DNA from: Hydractinia symbiolongicarpus
Taxonomy: Eukaryota; Cnidaria; Hydrozoa; Anthoathecata; Hydractiniidae
Direction: 5' to 3'
Assembly (NCBI RefSeq): GCF_029227915.1
Contig: NC_079875.1
Location: forward strand, 15,251,001-15,315,000
DNA: 64,000 nt
Under the pieces are notes generated by a model, which was not told the origin of the DNA, searched no databases, and saw only the letters and a program-made list of their open reading frames with translations. Made by a program: the position numbers and the translations under genes. Below are positions 1 to 8,612 of this stretch, in pieces (positions within the stretch are counted from its first letter, which is position 1; each line of letters opens with the position of its first letter).

Positions 1-2
1 AA

Positions 3-407
3 GTGAAGGAGCTTAACCGTGATATTTACAGCCAGCTTAGACATATCAAAGACACGCTGTTGAAGATCTCTGGGGATGATACCACCTTGCTTGAAAAGCT
101 CAAGATACTCTTCAAGGAGCAGGGCCTGACAGTTCCAAGTTTGGTCTCTGCTGTAGGCCTACTTATTTCCACCATTGTCCTTGCCGTTACAGGAGAAGGG
201 GTGCGGCAGCAGGTGCTGCAGGGGGAAGTGCCGCGGAGGGGGAGTGAAAAAGGGTTCGTGCAGAAGCAACTTGAGAGGCTCAGGATTTTCCTTAAATATC
301 TAGCAGACAAGGCAGGTGCCGCATTGACTGGAGTCATCGGTACAGAAGTCTCGTTCCTTCTGAGAGTAGTGTCAACTATCGTTACATATGCAACTAAGTA
401 TCTGTGA
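3..407 (+). CDS. Unknown helical membrane protein of the virus-like element, 5' partial
   Basis: The frame is open from the window edge, so the true start probably lies upstream (the first usable codon here is GTG). The 134 residues begin with a charged amphipathic helix. A hydrophobic segment follows at about residues 44-63 (PSLVSAVGLLISTIVLAVTG), then a basic linker, then a second mildly hydrophobic region near the C terminus (about 104-130). No catalytic motif is visible. It resembles a protein family I recall as abundant and uncharacterised in cnidarian genomes. A role as a virion or host-membrane protein is conceivable but unsupported. The minus-strand ORF overlapping it is a shadow. Confidence 0.55.
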   Translation: MKELNRDIYSQLRHIKDTLLKISGDDTTLLEKLKILFKEQGLTVPSLVSAVGLLISTIVLAVTGEGVRQQVLQGEVPRRGSEKGFVQKQLERLRIFLKYLADKAGAALTGVIGTEVSFLLRVVSTIVTYATKYL

Positions 408-460
408 ATGGCGGCCGCTGCCGCTGTTGGGTTTGTCGTGTTATGCATGAAATAGGCTTA

Positions 461-1331
461 TTATTTTGACCCAATATAGGCCAAGATGAGGCCGACCCCT
501 ATAGTGATTAATAAGGCCTTGATATTATCATGTTCGGGTATTGGAGGTATGGATGGTATAGCCTGTATGGTTTGATCTGGAGTATGTATAGGAGATGTTA
601 TAGGTGTTGTATGCTTGGGGGGTGATTTGGTATCCACCAAATGTCCGATAGCATGCTTTGGGGGTGTTTTGGCAGTATGCTTGAGGGGTGCAGTATGCCC
701 CGCAATAGGCTTTCAGGTCAAGCTGGATGCCAATTATCGCACTTGCAGGGGCAATCAGAATATTGTGTTATACCCTACGATTTTGCCTATGCGCAACGGA
801 TGGCAGCATGTACACGTGGTGCATTACGGCAAAGTTCACTGCAATTCTAGCATATTGCAATACCTTCTGGAGCTCGTTTATATTATGGCTTACATTCTCT
901 TGACGCTGAACCATAGCCTCAAATTTCTGTACTAGATTTTGCCTTGCCATGTAGCTGTCTGCATTGGATCCAATCAGGGATGCTTTTACCCCTGCTTGAG
1001 ACCCGAGTAACAGCACCACATAAACCCTGATGCTCCCGGATAGCTTGGTCAGGCCCTCCGACGTTAGGCCTTGGCTTGTTGGCATAATGAATTTAGCCCA
1101 ATCCCCATCGACTTGGGGCCAGTATCTACCGTTGGTGAGTGACGACATGACAGACTTAAATTTGTACAAAGCGTTAGGATCTGAACCATATTCCCTACAT
1201 ATTTGGGCGTATCCCGAGGTTGAGTAGGGGTTTTTATACTGTGAGAACCCATCATCATACGGCATGGGGACCTTCATTCTTGCTAGGATGCGACGCATGT
1301 GGTAACTAAATTTGTAACACCAAGTTCCCAT
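461..1331 (-). pseudogene. Unknown element protein with C-terminal membrane segment, frameshifted
   Basis: Read on the minus strand, the frame starts at 1331 and is open for 187 codons to a stop at 768-770. A second frame then carries on a Pro/His/Thr-rich stretch with short repeats (HTAPLKHTAKTPPKH type). It ends in a hydrophobic segment (ALLITIGVGLILAYIG) just before a TAA at 461-463. The two parts differ by one reading phase, and the junction (about 715-770) contains extra stops, so I read this as one gene broken by a frameshift. The N-terminal part is aromatic and well ordered, with a GYAQICREYG patch. No known catalytic motif is seen. A tail-anchored membrane protein with a low-complexity stalk is the simplest description. 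Confidence 0.5.
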
Positions 1332-1404
1332 TCTCCCCTGTTATATTTGTACTTTGCCTTGGGGTTGTATTGGTATATATTCATCTTTTGTTTTAAGACA
1401 AAGG

Positions 1405-1854
1405 ATGAAACAACTGTATATTACAGATATCGAGAAACCTACCATATTCGAAGACTACCTTGGACAGGACATTCGTATAGCTCTGAAATCCATCAGCATT
1501 TGACCCAGATGGTTGAATTTGTATAGCAAGAGAGAGTTTACCATACGCAAGGTGGGTCCCGACCAGAGGGTGACTCGGATCGAGATCATCAGTGTTTTAT
1601 ACAGGATAGAAGATATTGCGACTATTGTGAACAGTCGGGCAGAAGATAAGATTAAACTTTTTTTACTTAAACGCGGCTACTGCAGACTCCGTGTTACTGA
1701 TGAATACTCGGTGGTGATGAATAGGCAATTACAAGAGCTGTTAGGGTTACCCTATGACCTTTCAAAGAAGTATTATATGAAGGGCGACTATAATGGATAC
1801 TATATGACCGATACTTACCAAAGATTGAGACTCGTTTGTCCCCAACTTGATTAA
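1405..1854 (+). pseudogene. Unknown element protein with in-frame TGA
   Basis: An ATG at 1405 opens a frame of about 149 codons that is interrupted only once, by TGA at 1501-1503. It then continues in the same phase to a TAA at 1852-1854. Translation on both sides of the TGA looks protein-like: an acidic N-terminal stretch, then a basic region rich in R/K, I and Y, with a DLSKKYYMKGDYNGYYM patch near the end. It may be a nucleic-acid-binding or structural protein, but no family was recognised. The single TGA most simply means the copy is inactivated. Recoding is possible but not supported, because neighbouring ORFs also carry stops. Confidence 0.45.
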
Positions 1855-1870
1855 GATGACTGCCTATTGG

Positions 1871-2664
1871 ATGGGGAAAAGTTCAAAATTCCCGCTTTAC
1901 TTCCCACCAAGGAGCTAAACGCTTGGGGAGATATGTTAACCTGGAGTTTTGATACCCCTGTCTACTGAAGGGTTCAACCGATCGTTGGAGTTCATGCTAA
2001 CAGACGTCTTCCACCATGAAGAAAATGTGACGTTCACCGGCCTTACGATGTGCATTTTCATAGAATAATAACTGAGCGATATCAGCAAACTATATCCGAG
2101 TTTTCCCAGTGCACCCGCGCAAGGCGCCGAGGATGAAGGACAGGTCTTTAGACTCAAAAAGATTGAGGAAATAGAACAATATCTTCGGGATGAAATAAAG
2201 GAGCGGAATAGGCTAGCGAAAAAATTTAAAATGCATAACACGTGGGTCAGGAGGTGCAACCATGGATTGCTTGGCTTGAGTGTCATCACGTTGGGGTTTG
2301 GGATAGGAGCTATGGCCTCAGGCATGGGGGTACCCTTGGCTTGTGCCATGGGGGGACTTGCGATTGCCGCTGACATAGGGCAACCCTAACGGAACGCTTC
2401 AAAACGTCTACGTGTCAAAGCCAAAAAACAAGAAGAGATAAGGCTGCTTGCAGAGGCCAACTTAAACTCCATCGTTGACTTAATAAGTAAGGCAATGAAA
2501 AAAAGTACATATTTTTGAAGGAGCAAATGCGGCAGCGCTTTAACAGGATCGTAACTGTCATCAATGAACAGGAGAGAGCCCAGCTAGTTTCCAAGGGTAG
2601 AGAGGAAGGGAAGGACGAAATTTTAAACAAACTACAATCTGTACAATATACAAGCACTATGTAG
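1871..2664 (+). pseudogene. Coiled-coil plus glycine-rich membrane protein of the element, multiply broken
   Basis: One plus-strand frame can be followed from an ATG at 1871 through stops at 1916, 1937, 2066, 2069 and 2387. It then passes a one-base shift inside the A-run at about 2498-2504 and ends at TAG 2662-2664. The protein-like parts are an acidic N-terminal region, a charged heptad-like helix (EEIEQYLRDEIKERNRLAKK), a Gly/Ala-rich hydrophobic hairpin (GFGIGAMASGMGVPLACAMGG), then a long Lys/Glu coiled coil ending in REEGKDE. The order of helix, glycine-rich hydrophobic hairpin and helix is typical of an abundant uncharacterised cnidarian family I recall. It could resemble membrane-inserting proteins, but no function is assigned. 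Confidence 0.5.
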
Positions 2665-2686
2665 CGTCCCCACCTGAATATAGGCC

Positions 2687-3289
2687 TTAATTTGTATTAT
2701 ATTTTATAGGTCTACAAGGCCTATAAAACATATGGTTTATATTCCTCGCCCAGCAGCCATTCCTTCTTAAAGTCTTTATACAGGCATTCTGTGATGTGTT
2801 TCTGAGGGTAGTAGTTTGTACGTAGACCGATGAAATGGATAGAACTGCACTGACTTGGCAGGGCTCATTGTAGGGTACCGGCATACCGTAGAATTTAGTG
2901 GTAATCGTATCCTTGTAGTACCGGAGTTTGGCGTTCACATAACGGTCCTTTTTCACAGGCTCCGTTGATTAGCCCTTCGAACATATTTGACGATATTTCG
3001 CAACCCAATCAGAGTACTCCTCACAATCGAGACTCATTGCTGGCACGGCGTTGGCGTTGTACCGTGTCACCCCATGCGCGGACCAGATTTTTGGCATTTT
3101 CACCCTCAAGGCAACCACAAGGTCTCGTGTATGGTACCCTATAATGTACCTTTGATCCTTACCCCCATTGGCGGGTATGGGATCAGATACCGTCAAGTAG
3201 TCCACATTGATGTCATTAATATCCGTAAAGGTAGTCGCAAAATTGCAGAATGGTTTGGAGCTGACAAACTCACTTTCAAATCGTAGCAT
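2687..3289 (-). pseudogene. Unknown element protein, split by one in-frame stop
   Basis: Two minus-strand ORFs (3289 down to 2969, and 2956 down to 2687) share the same phase and are separated only by a TAA at 2969-2971. They read as one protein of about 200 residues. The N-terminal half is regular, with alternating hydrophobic residues (RDLVVALRVKMPKIW) and a conserved-looking ATTFTDINDINVDYL start, suggesting a beta-rich fold. The C-terminal part is basic and ends shortly after a Cys/Arg-rich stretch. The first part looks fully conserved, so the stop may be recent. I do not recognise a characterised family. Confidence 0.5.
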
Positions 3290-3374
3290 CTTCTTTATTG
3301 TATATTTCGAACGACGTCAAAGAATTGCATGCCATTGTACAAATGCAACCACCCCTAATATATGTGATATATTC

Positions 3375-3482
3375 TTAGTAACAGTACCAGCACAACATTT
3401 TAGCCTTTATCAGGAACCTCCGACGACAGGTGCACCTGTCGTACGTATCGAGTACCCTTTCACAGTCGTTGCATTGTTCATT
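3375..3482 (-). CDS. Possible small cysteine-rich (zinc-ribbon-like) peptide
   Basis: A short minus-strand frame directly follows the small membrane ORF. It encodes a CxxC pair, then C-x-C in an RCTCRRR context, then CWYC before a TAA at 3375-3377. Three cysteine pairs in about 33 residues are unlikely by chance and suggest a zinc ribbon. No ATG is present in phase just upstream, so the start is unclear and it could be the tail of a larger broken ORF. Confidence 0.3.
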   Translation of the reverse strand, partial: NEQCNDCERVLDTYDRCTCRRRFLIKAKMLCWYCY

Positions 3483-3687
3483 AATTTATTAAAACATCAA
3501 GACGATCCTCCAGGTCTTTAATCCTCCGTTCATTGGACCCCTTCTTCTCTGATTTCTGTACTAACACCAGGGTCATAAGAGGTAAAGAGATACCTACGCC
3601 GGCCATAAATGCAATCAACGTTGCGGTTTCGAAAATTTCGAATTTTGATTGACAGTTGACGCACATTTTATTACATCTTACAACCAC
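3481..3687 (-). CDS. Small single-pass membrane protein of the element
   Basis: An intact 68-codon ORF. The N-terminal region carries three cysteines (RCNKMCVNC pattern), followed by a hydrophobic segment at about residues 21-43 (ATLIAFMAGVGISLPLMTLV), then a charged C-terminal helix with heptad character (RRIKDLEDRLDVL). This is the layout of a small one-pass membrane protein with a cytoplasmic coiled coil. It lies between the 24-residue repeat ORF and the cysteine-rich ORF on the same strand. Confidence 0.45.
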   Translation of the reverse strand: MVVRCNKMCVNCQSKFEIFETATLIAFMAGVGISLPLMTLVLVQKSEKKGSNERRIKDLEDRLDVLIN

Positions 3688-3711
3688 GTTGTAAGATGTT
3701 TCAAACCAACC

Positions 3712-4020
3712 CTAAAAAAGTAGCCCCCGTTGCACATATTTGAGCACCTCGGGATTCTTTTCAACAGCTCTATTGCTCATGTCCTGCGTCTTGAAACGAT
3801 CCGATATATATTCGAGCATGCGTGGATTCTTTTCAACAACCCCATTACATATTTCCTGCGTTTTGAACCTATCCGGTATGTGCATTAGCTGCCAGGGATT
3901 TTTTTCAACAACTTTGTTACACATGTCTCGCGTCTTGAGCCGATCCGGCACATACCTCAGCATGTAGTGATCTCTTTCAACCGCTTTGTTGCACATGTTC
4001 TGGGTCTTGAAACAACTCAT
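3712..4020 (-). CDS. Protein of 24-residue tandem repeats (DUF4116-like)
   Basis: This minus-strand ORF of 102 codons is built almost entirely of four tandem 24-residue units. Each has the pattern [FL]KT[QR]-x-[MI]-[CS]N-x-[AV]VE[KR][ND]-x3-L-x-[YH]-[VI]-x-DR. The DNA period is 72 bases. The pattern resembles the helical repeats annotated as DUF4116 in giant viruses, Polinton-like elements and cnidarian genomes; this is recalled, not searched. The ORF ends abruptly after a partial unit with an unrelated QRGLLF tail, so the array may be truncated. A protein-interaction role is the usual guess for such repeats. Confidence 0.5.
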   Translation of the reverse strand: MSCFKTQNMCNKAVERDHYMLRYVPDRLKTRDMCNKVVEKNPWQLMHIPDRFKTQEICNGVVEKNPRMLEYISDRFKTQDMSNRAVEKNPEVLKYVQRGLLF

Positions 4021-4269
4021 TTATTATTTTTACAACAAATTCAGAGGATTACACAGTTATTTCCCTTTTTAATGATGTTATAGCTCATGCGTTGATGATC
4101 AGTGGATTTTTGCTGATGATCAGAGTGACGAAAAGTTGTCACAAGCAAAATTCTGTATGATAATTTTTATAAGAGTTTGACCGTGATTTTTAAGAATCCT
4201 GGTTATATTCCATTTGTACTCTAGCTAGTATCTGTTTTAAAAAATTACAGCTTGGCCTACATGGCTTAA

Positions 4270-4458
4270 GAACCGGTGGCGCAAAAGGCGGAATCGCAGA
4301 CAGGTTACTTAAAAGTTACGGGCGTTGATGATCAGTATAAGAAAAAGATGGATACGTACAAGATGTTCTCAACGGTCAATCAAGTCAAGTCAGTTAAACA
4401 ACCCGCCCATCAACTCGTAATTACTAGCGCGGGAGGATCTAGCGGTGGCTCGCGGTGA
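4270..4458 (+). CDS. Short unknown ORF at the right edge of the element
   Basis: About 62 codons, hydrophilic, with a basic middle and a Gly/Ser-rich tail (AGGSSGGSR). The best ATG (4261-4263) is followed after two codons by TAA at 4267-4269, so either a GTG at 4276 is used or the start is broken. Composition and position tie it to the virus-like block; after it the sequence turns AT-rich. No function is visible. Confidence 0.3.
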   Translation, partial: EPVAQKAESQTGYLKVTGVDDQYKKKMDTYKMFSTVNQVKSVKQPAHQLVITSAGGSSGGSR

Positions 4459-6247
4459 ATTTATTTTTCGTGAAGATTTAGGGCAACTACAAGTAAATGT
4501 CCTTTCTCAAAATCAGGATACCTTTTATTTTAGCGTAAATAAAATTTCAAAGGCCACATTAAAATAGTCCATGCGAGGCGCTGCTTCTAAGAATATAGCG
4601 ACGGCTTTTTAACGGAATAGAAACCCGTCGTAGCGCTTTCTTGACCACACACGGAGCGTTTCTAGTTTCTTTCATGACTATTCTTTTAAGCCAATCACTT
4701 TTTTCGAATGGCGGCACCAGTCAGCTCACTTAATCATCACATAGGCATAAAAAAGCTGGCTTTGTAAACACGATGTGAGCAACTAAGGTATAAACGATTT
4801 CGAGCAGAAAATGTTAAACTTACCTTCAGAAATGGGGAAAAGGTTCAGTACATTCTTGGTACAAACACACCGTACTTGAAAAGGATACAAAGAAAACTTA
4901 GATGTGAGATATAATAATGTAGTGTTATGCATGTTACCATATGATGCTTTTGATATCAGTGATCATGAGGATATATGTTGAAGATGATCTACCTGAGGTA
5001 TAAGTGGAATAAATGTAAGCATCCACAAGTCCAACTAAACTAATATAATCATAAGTTTTTTCTTTACAAAAAGGTTTTATGTACCATAAAGTTATTCATT
5101 ATGAGTCAAACTTATTAAAACCTAATATGGTAACTTGGGGCGACAACTCGCTGACTATAGCCAGACTTTTAGCAGATTGTGATTTAATCGCTGAACAGAA
5201 ATATAACTATACAAAGAATGAAAATAAAAGATAAATGAACTATTGCTGCTTCGAAACCTAGGAATGAGTAGGAATGACAGAAGCGGGATGAGATGTGGAA
5301 AAAGACAGTATGAAAGCAACGAGAAAGCAGGAGCAAGAACTAAGAGTAAAAAGCACATGAAATATTAGAAATAACACTTACTGAAATTTTAGTGGCTAAT
5401 AGGCAAGCTAAGTAAGCGCACTAACCTGCGGCAATATCTAATAAAATAAAATTTCTTCGCCCAACAGCTAGCGAAATGAAGTTTTTTTTTGCATTCAATT
5501 AAGAGTGATTGGATTTACCTCAACTTGATTGCAAAAATAGACGCAGAGTAATAAAAAAATAAGTTCAATTAAACACGCAATAAAACACAAATTCACAAGG
5601 CGACGATACATGCAAGACTTTTTAAAGCTTGTTATTCTCTTCTGTTAGATATTTTGGGTGGTAATTTCCATCATTAAGTACTTTTAGGATGAAGAAGAAT
5701 GGAAGAACCAGTCTGAAGCAAAATTAACTCGTAGTGAGAACAAAGAGAATTATAAATCAGAAAATGAAACGCCTAACAACCGTATTTAAATATGAAATTT
5801 CTTGCAGAATTCATTACTGGAATGTTTTAGTAATTCAGAATAAAATCATTTGACGATTTAAAAAGTGTAAGGATTTAAGAAGACGTGTATTTAAACGGAC
5901 ATGTTCTCAATTAAATAATAATTAGCTTTTTTTTTAATTAAGTTTTTTTAACAAGTTTGGCTAAATATCGTTGCGGGAAGTTTAGCAGATACGGATGATG
6001 CAGGTATTCTAAGAGAGCGAACGAAGAGCAATGTAAAAACAAGTTCTTTTTCTCTATATTTATTACTTTGCATATATTCTTTAAAGAAACTGATGTTAGA
6101 AGGGAATTCCTGCATTAAAATTAGTATTTCTTGTGCCGGTAACTAAAAAGTCGGCGCAAGAGATGATAGAATATATATATGTATTAATTACTTCGACAAA
6201 ATTTAGTCACTTTGCACTGGCTAAAATTTATCGTCGACTAATTTTCA
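4459..6247. other. AT-rich intergenic stretch, nothing recognised
   Basis: No convincing exon, RNA gene or element end was seen. ORFs here are short and of random composition. A relatively GC-rich patch at about 4560-4740 contains a CCAAT-like box (agccaatcac near 4690), but no adjacent gene could be linked to it. Confidence 0.4.
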
Positions 6248-6650
6248 GAATACACGCTTTTTTGTAAGAAACACGCTTATAAGAAACCGAGGCTCGAAAT
6301 TTGAAAATGTTAAGAAACTTAGCTTGGCTCAGTTTCTCAAGCTCTTCCAGACCATAAACTATGGCAGAAAATATTACAGTGAGCTCTTAGCACTTTTTTA
6401 ATTGATCAAATAGCAGACAAAACTAGAACTATTAAGAATGAAACAATCCTTCATTTCTGCAAACAAAGCTTTTAAGCGTTGGTTTGATGTCCTGTACAGG
6501 TTAATGACCTGTACAAGCTAGTGACATGTACAGGTTAATGACCTACTAACTTAAGAAACTGTTAAGCAGCTTTTAGCCTCCAAATAAGAAAGAAATAAAA
6601 AATTTGAGCCTCGTAGCCAAAACTGGTTTCTTATAAAAAAAAGCGTGTAA
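6248..6650. mobile_element. Inverted-repeat element (MITE-like)
   Basis: The left arm (about 6270-6302, cacgcttataagaaaccgag...) reappears inverted at about 6600-6650 (reverse complement runs cacgctttttttt then ataagaaacc...gaggctcaaattt). The arms are imperfect, with a short insertion in the right one. A further copy of the acacgctttttt motif sits just outside at 6688-6700. The centre holds short repeats built on gacctgtacaggttaatg at about 6490-6545. No coding capacity. No target duplication could be fixed. Confidence 0.5.
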
Positions 6651-7037
6651 TAAAGTTGCTGCAATCAAATTTTTTGATTTTTTCGAATACACGCTTTTTT
6701 TATAAGAATATACTCTATAAGAGTATTCAAGGTGAAATTACAAAAAGTTCATGTCTTTATGTCCATTACCATGCAAAATTTTACTACTGAATTTTGCTAT
6801 TGTAATTTACAGTCTCCAGGGTATTTCAAAGATTAGTATTCAATACCATGTTGTTTTTCTTTTCATGATGATAAATTCAATTTATGTGGGGATTAATGGA
6901 TATATTGGATCAATGTCAATGTATTTACTACTGCGCCACAGTTTCCTTTTCTGCAAATTTTGAAACGTTCACTAAAACAAACGTTCGCGGAAACAAAAAC
7001 TTTTCTCCGAGAAAGAAAACAATCACATATTACTTAA

Positions 7038-8606
7038 TACGATGGCCCCTATGGCTCCCTTCTCTTCTCAATAAAAACACTTCTCTTCTTAGTCAAAACA
7101 CTTCTCTTCTGTATAACAACACTTCTCTTCTGTATAAGAACTTCACTACTTTGATACCCAAAGTTCTCTTCCGTTCGAAACACTTCTCTTCCAAGTGCGA
7201 AACACTTCTCTTCCAAGTGCGAAACACTTCTCTTCCATAAGTTCGAAAATTTCCCAGACTGAATCTGGTCCTTAATATGTGAATTTATCCAGATCTTGTT
7301 TATGAATAAATGGCACACCCCGGGTTCTGCGCATAGGAAGTTTTGTACCCAGTAAAGTTTGCATAAATTTCTACAGGGGCATATTAAGGTTTCTACAAAA
7401 TTAGATTTTTCGCGGGAAAAACTTCACGAATTTCAAGCTATATTCTTATACGGTCCCAGAAGCGTAATACGAGATTGCTTTTTTTTATTTAGTTTCCACT
7501 AACTTTGAACTTTTATAATTGCGATTCGGCGAAACGCGAAACTAGAACGTTTTGCGGCTTACAATTGACCCTACTTTATCCGGGAATAAACATTGATTGT
7601 GATGTCTGTTAGGAACAGAACTCGTGGTTTACAAAAACCAAGATGTTTTTTTTGCAGCAATAAACATTGTGATGTTTGTGGGGAAAAGAACTTGTGGTTT
7701 TCAAAAAACAAGATATATATTTCTAAAATCCAAGCATTTTACATTGTTACAGGTGTTGTATTACATATATCTTTTGACTGCATAAATCAAGGCGATATAC
7801 TAATCAATAGCTTCATGAGCTGTATCTGGCTTAAGTTTGGAGAAACCCTCCATTGGAAGAACTGTTTCCGCAAATTCAATAAATTCAGGCTCATTATCGT
7901 GATCTAGTACAGATAGTTCGCTAAATTCTTCTAGCTCATTAAGATCTAAAGTTTTTTTAAAAGACTCGCAACCATATAATTCTCGAACAAAGTACAATGT
8001 ATCAGGCCTTCCACGGGGAGCAGTAGCACCTTTGCTTGGTGCTAACAGATGTTGATTCCAACGAATCGCAAATTCATTAGGGTTCTTTCTGATCAAATCC
8101 ATAAAGCAGTAGCGTACACATTCAGCAATGAGTGCATCACCAGCATCTAAATATCCTAAGTCTGCAAGTTCTCTAAAAAATAACCTCCACCAACTTGATG
8201 TGTCTTTTGAAAGTTGTGACCAAAAAGATTCGATTCTTTGATTAGCTGTTGATGTACCAACAATAAAACTGCCAGTGCCAGCATATTCGTCATTATGCTG
8301 AGATCTTAATGCAATCTCAACAGCTTCCAAAATACAGTTTTCAGTACCATCATCAGACCTTATTCTTGTTGAAAAAATATGTCACATGGCGAGGGGACTG
8401 GTCCTGTGTAATAACAAAAGGTTAAAACTACGGACCAATGATGTAAAATTGTGGACCAGATTTTAGAATTCAAGTTGTAAAGAGCCACATGCAGAGAAGT
8501 GTTAAGTGCAGAAGAGAAGTGTCAAAATACTGAAGAGAAGTGTTTCGTTATATAGAAGAGAAGTGATTTTGATTTGGAAGAGAAGTGAGCCATAGGGGCC
8601 ATCGTA
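7038..8606 (-). mobile_element. DDE DNA transposon, internally deleted, with 6-bp target duplication
   Basis: The element has perfect terminal inverted repeats (tacgatggcccctatggct at 7038 and its inverse ending at 8606). It is flanked on both sides by the 6-bp target duplication acttaa (7032-7037 and 8607-8612). Both subterminal regions carry clusters of the motif cacttctcttc (about seven on the left, about six inverted on the right), probably transposase-binding sites. The inside encodes the C-terminal half of an integrase-like transposase on the minus strand. At 1569 bp the element is too short for a full transposase, so it is a deletion derivative. A 6-bp duplication together with an integrase-like core suggests the IS3EU group; that assignment is from memory. 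Confidence 0.85.
7800..8381 (-). pseudogene. Integrase-core transposase, C-terminal fragment
   Basis: The minus-strand frame is open from a TGA at 8382-8384 to a stop at 7800. It holds two catalytic landmarks of a DDE integrase: RSDDGTEN (coded at about 8347-8372) with the second Asp, and NQRIESFW with the Glu coded at 8229-8231, about 39 residues later. Downstream follow WWRLFFREL, a CFMDLIRKN helix and GRPDTLYF, a tail I associate with eukaryotic integrase-core proteins of IS3EU-type transposons. The N-terminal part and first catalytic Asp are missing, so this copy cannot be active alone. Confidence 0.65.
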
Positions 8607-8612
8607 ACTTAA

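Larger units (their letters stand above)
1..4458. mobile_element. Decaying virus-like / Polinton-like element, left end outside window
   Basis: This block differs from the rest of the window. It is clearly more GC-rich, and short intronless ORFs are packed on both strands almost without gaps. Seen: a plus-strand helical/membrane ORF, a minus-strand ORF with a C-terminal membrane segment, two more plus-strand ORFs, and a minus-strand group with a small membrane protein and a 24-residue repeat protein. Several are interrupted (stops at 1501, 1916, 1937, 2066, 2069, 2387 and 2969; frameshifts near 715-770 and 2498-2504), so the copy is degenerate. From memory, this gene set recurs in cnidarian genomes. 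I see no hallmark gene (polymerase B, integrase, capsid, packaging ATPase) here; they could lie to the left. The right border near 4460 is judged only from composition and the end of the last ORF; no terminal repeat was found. Confidence 0.6.

Noticed and set aside
615-935. Plus-strand ORF with several cysteines
   Set aside because: Shadow of the minus-strand element gene at 461-1331.
4276-4458. CRISPR array or prokaryotic origin for the left block
   Set aside because: No spaced identical repeats were found, and the ORFs show no consistent ribosome-binding sites; a virus-like eukaryotic element fits better.
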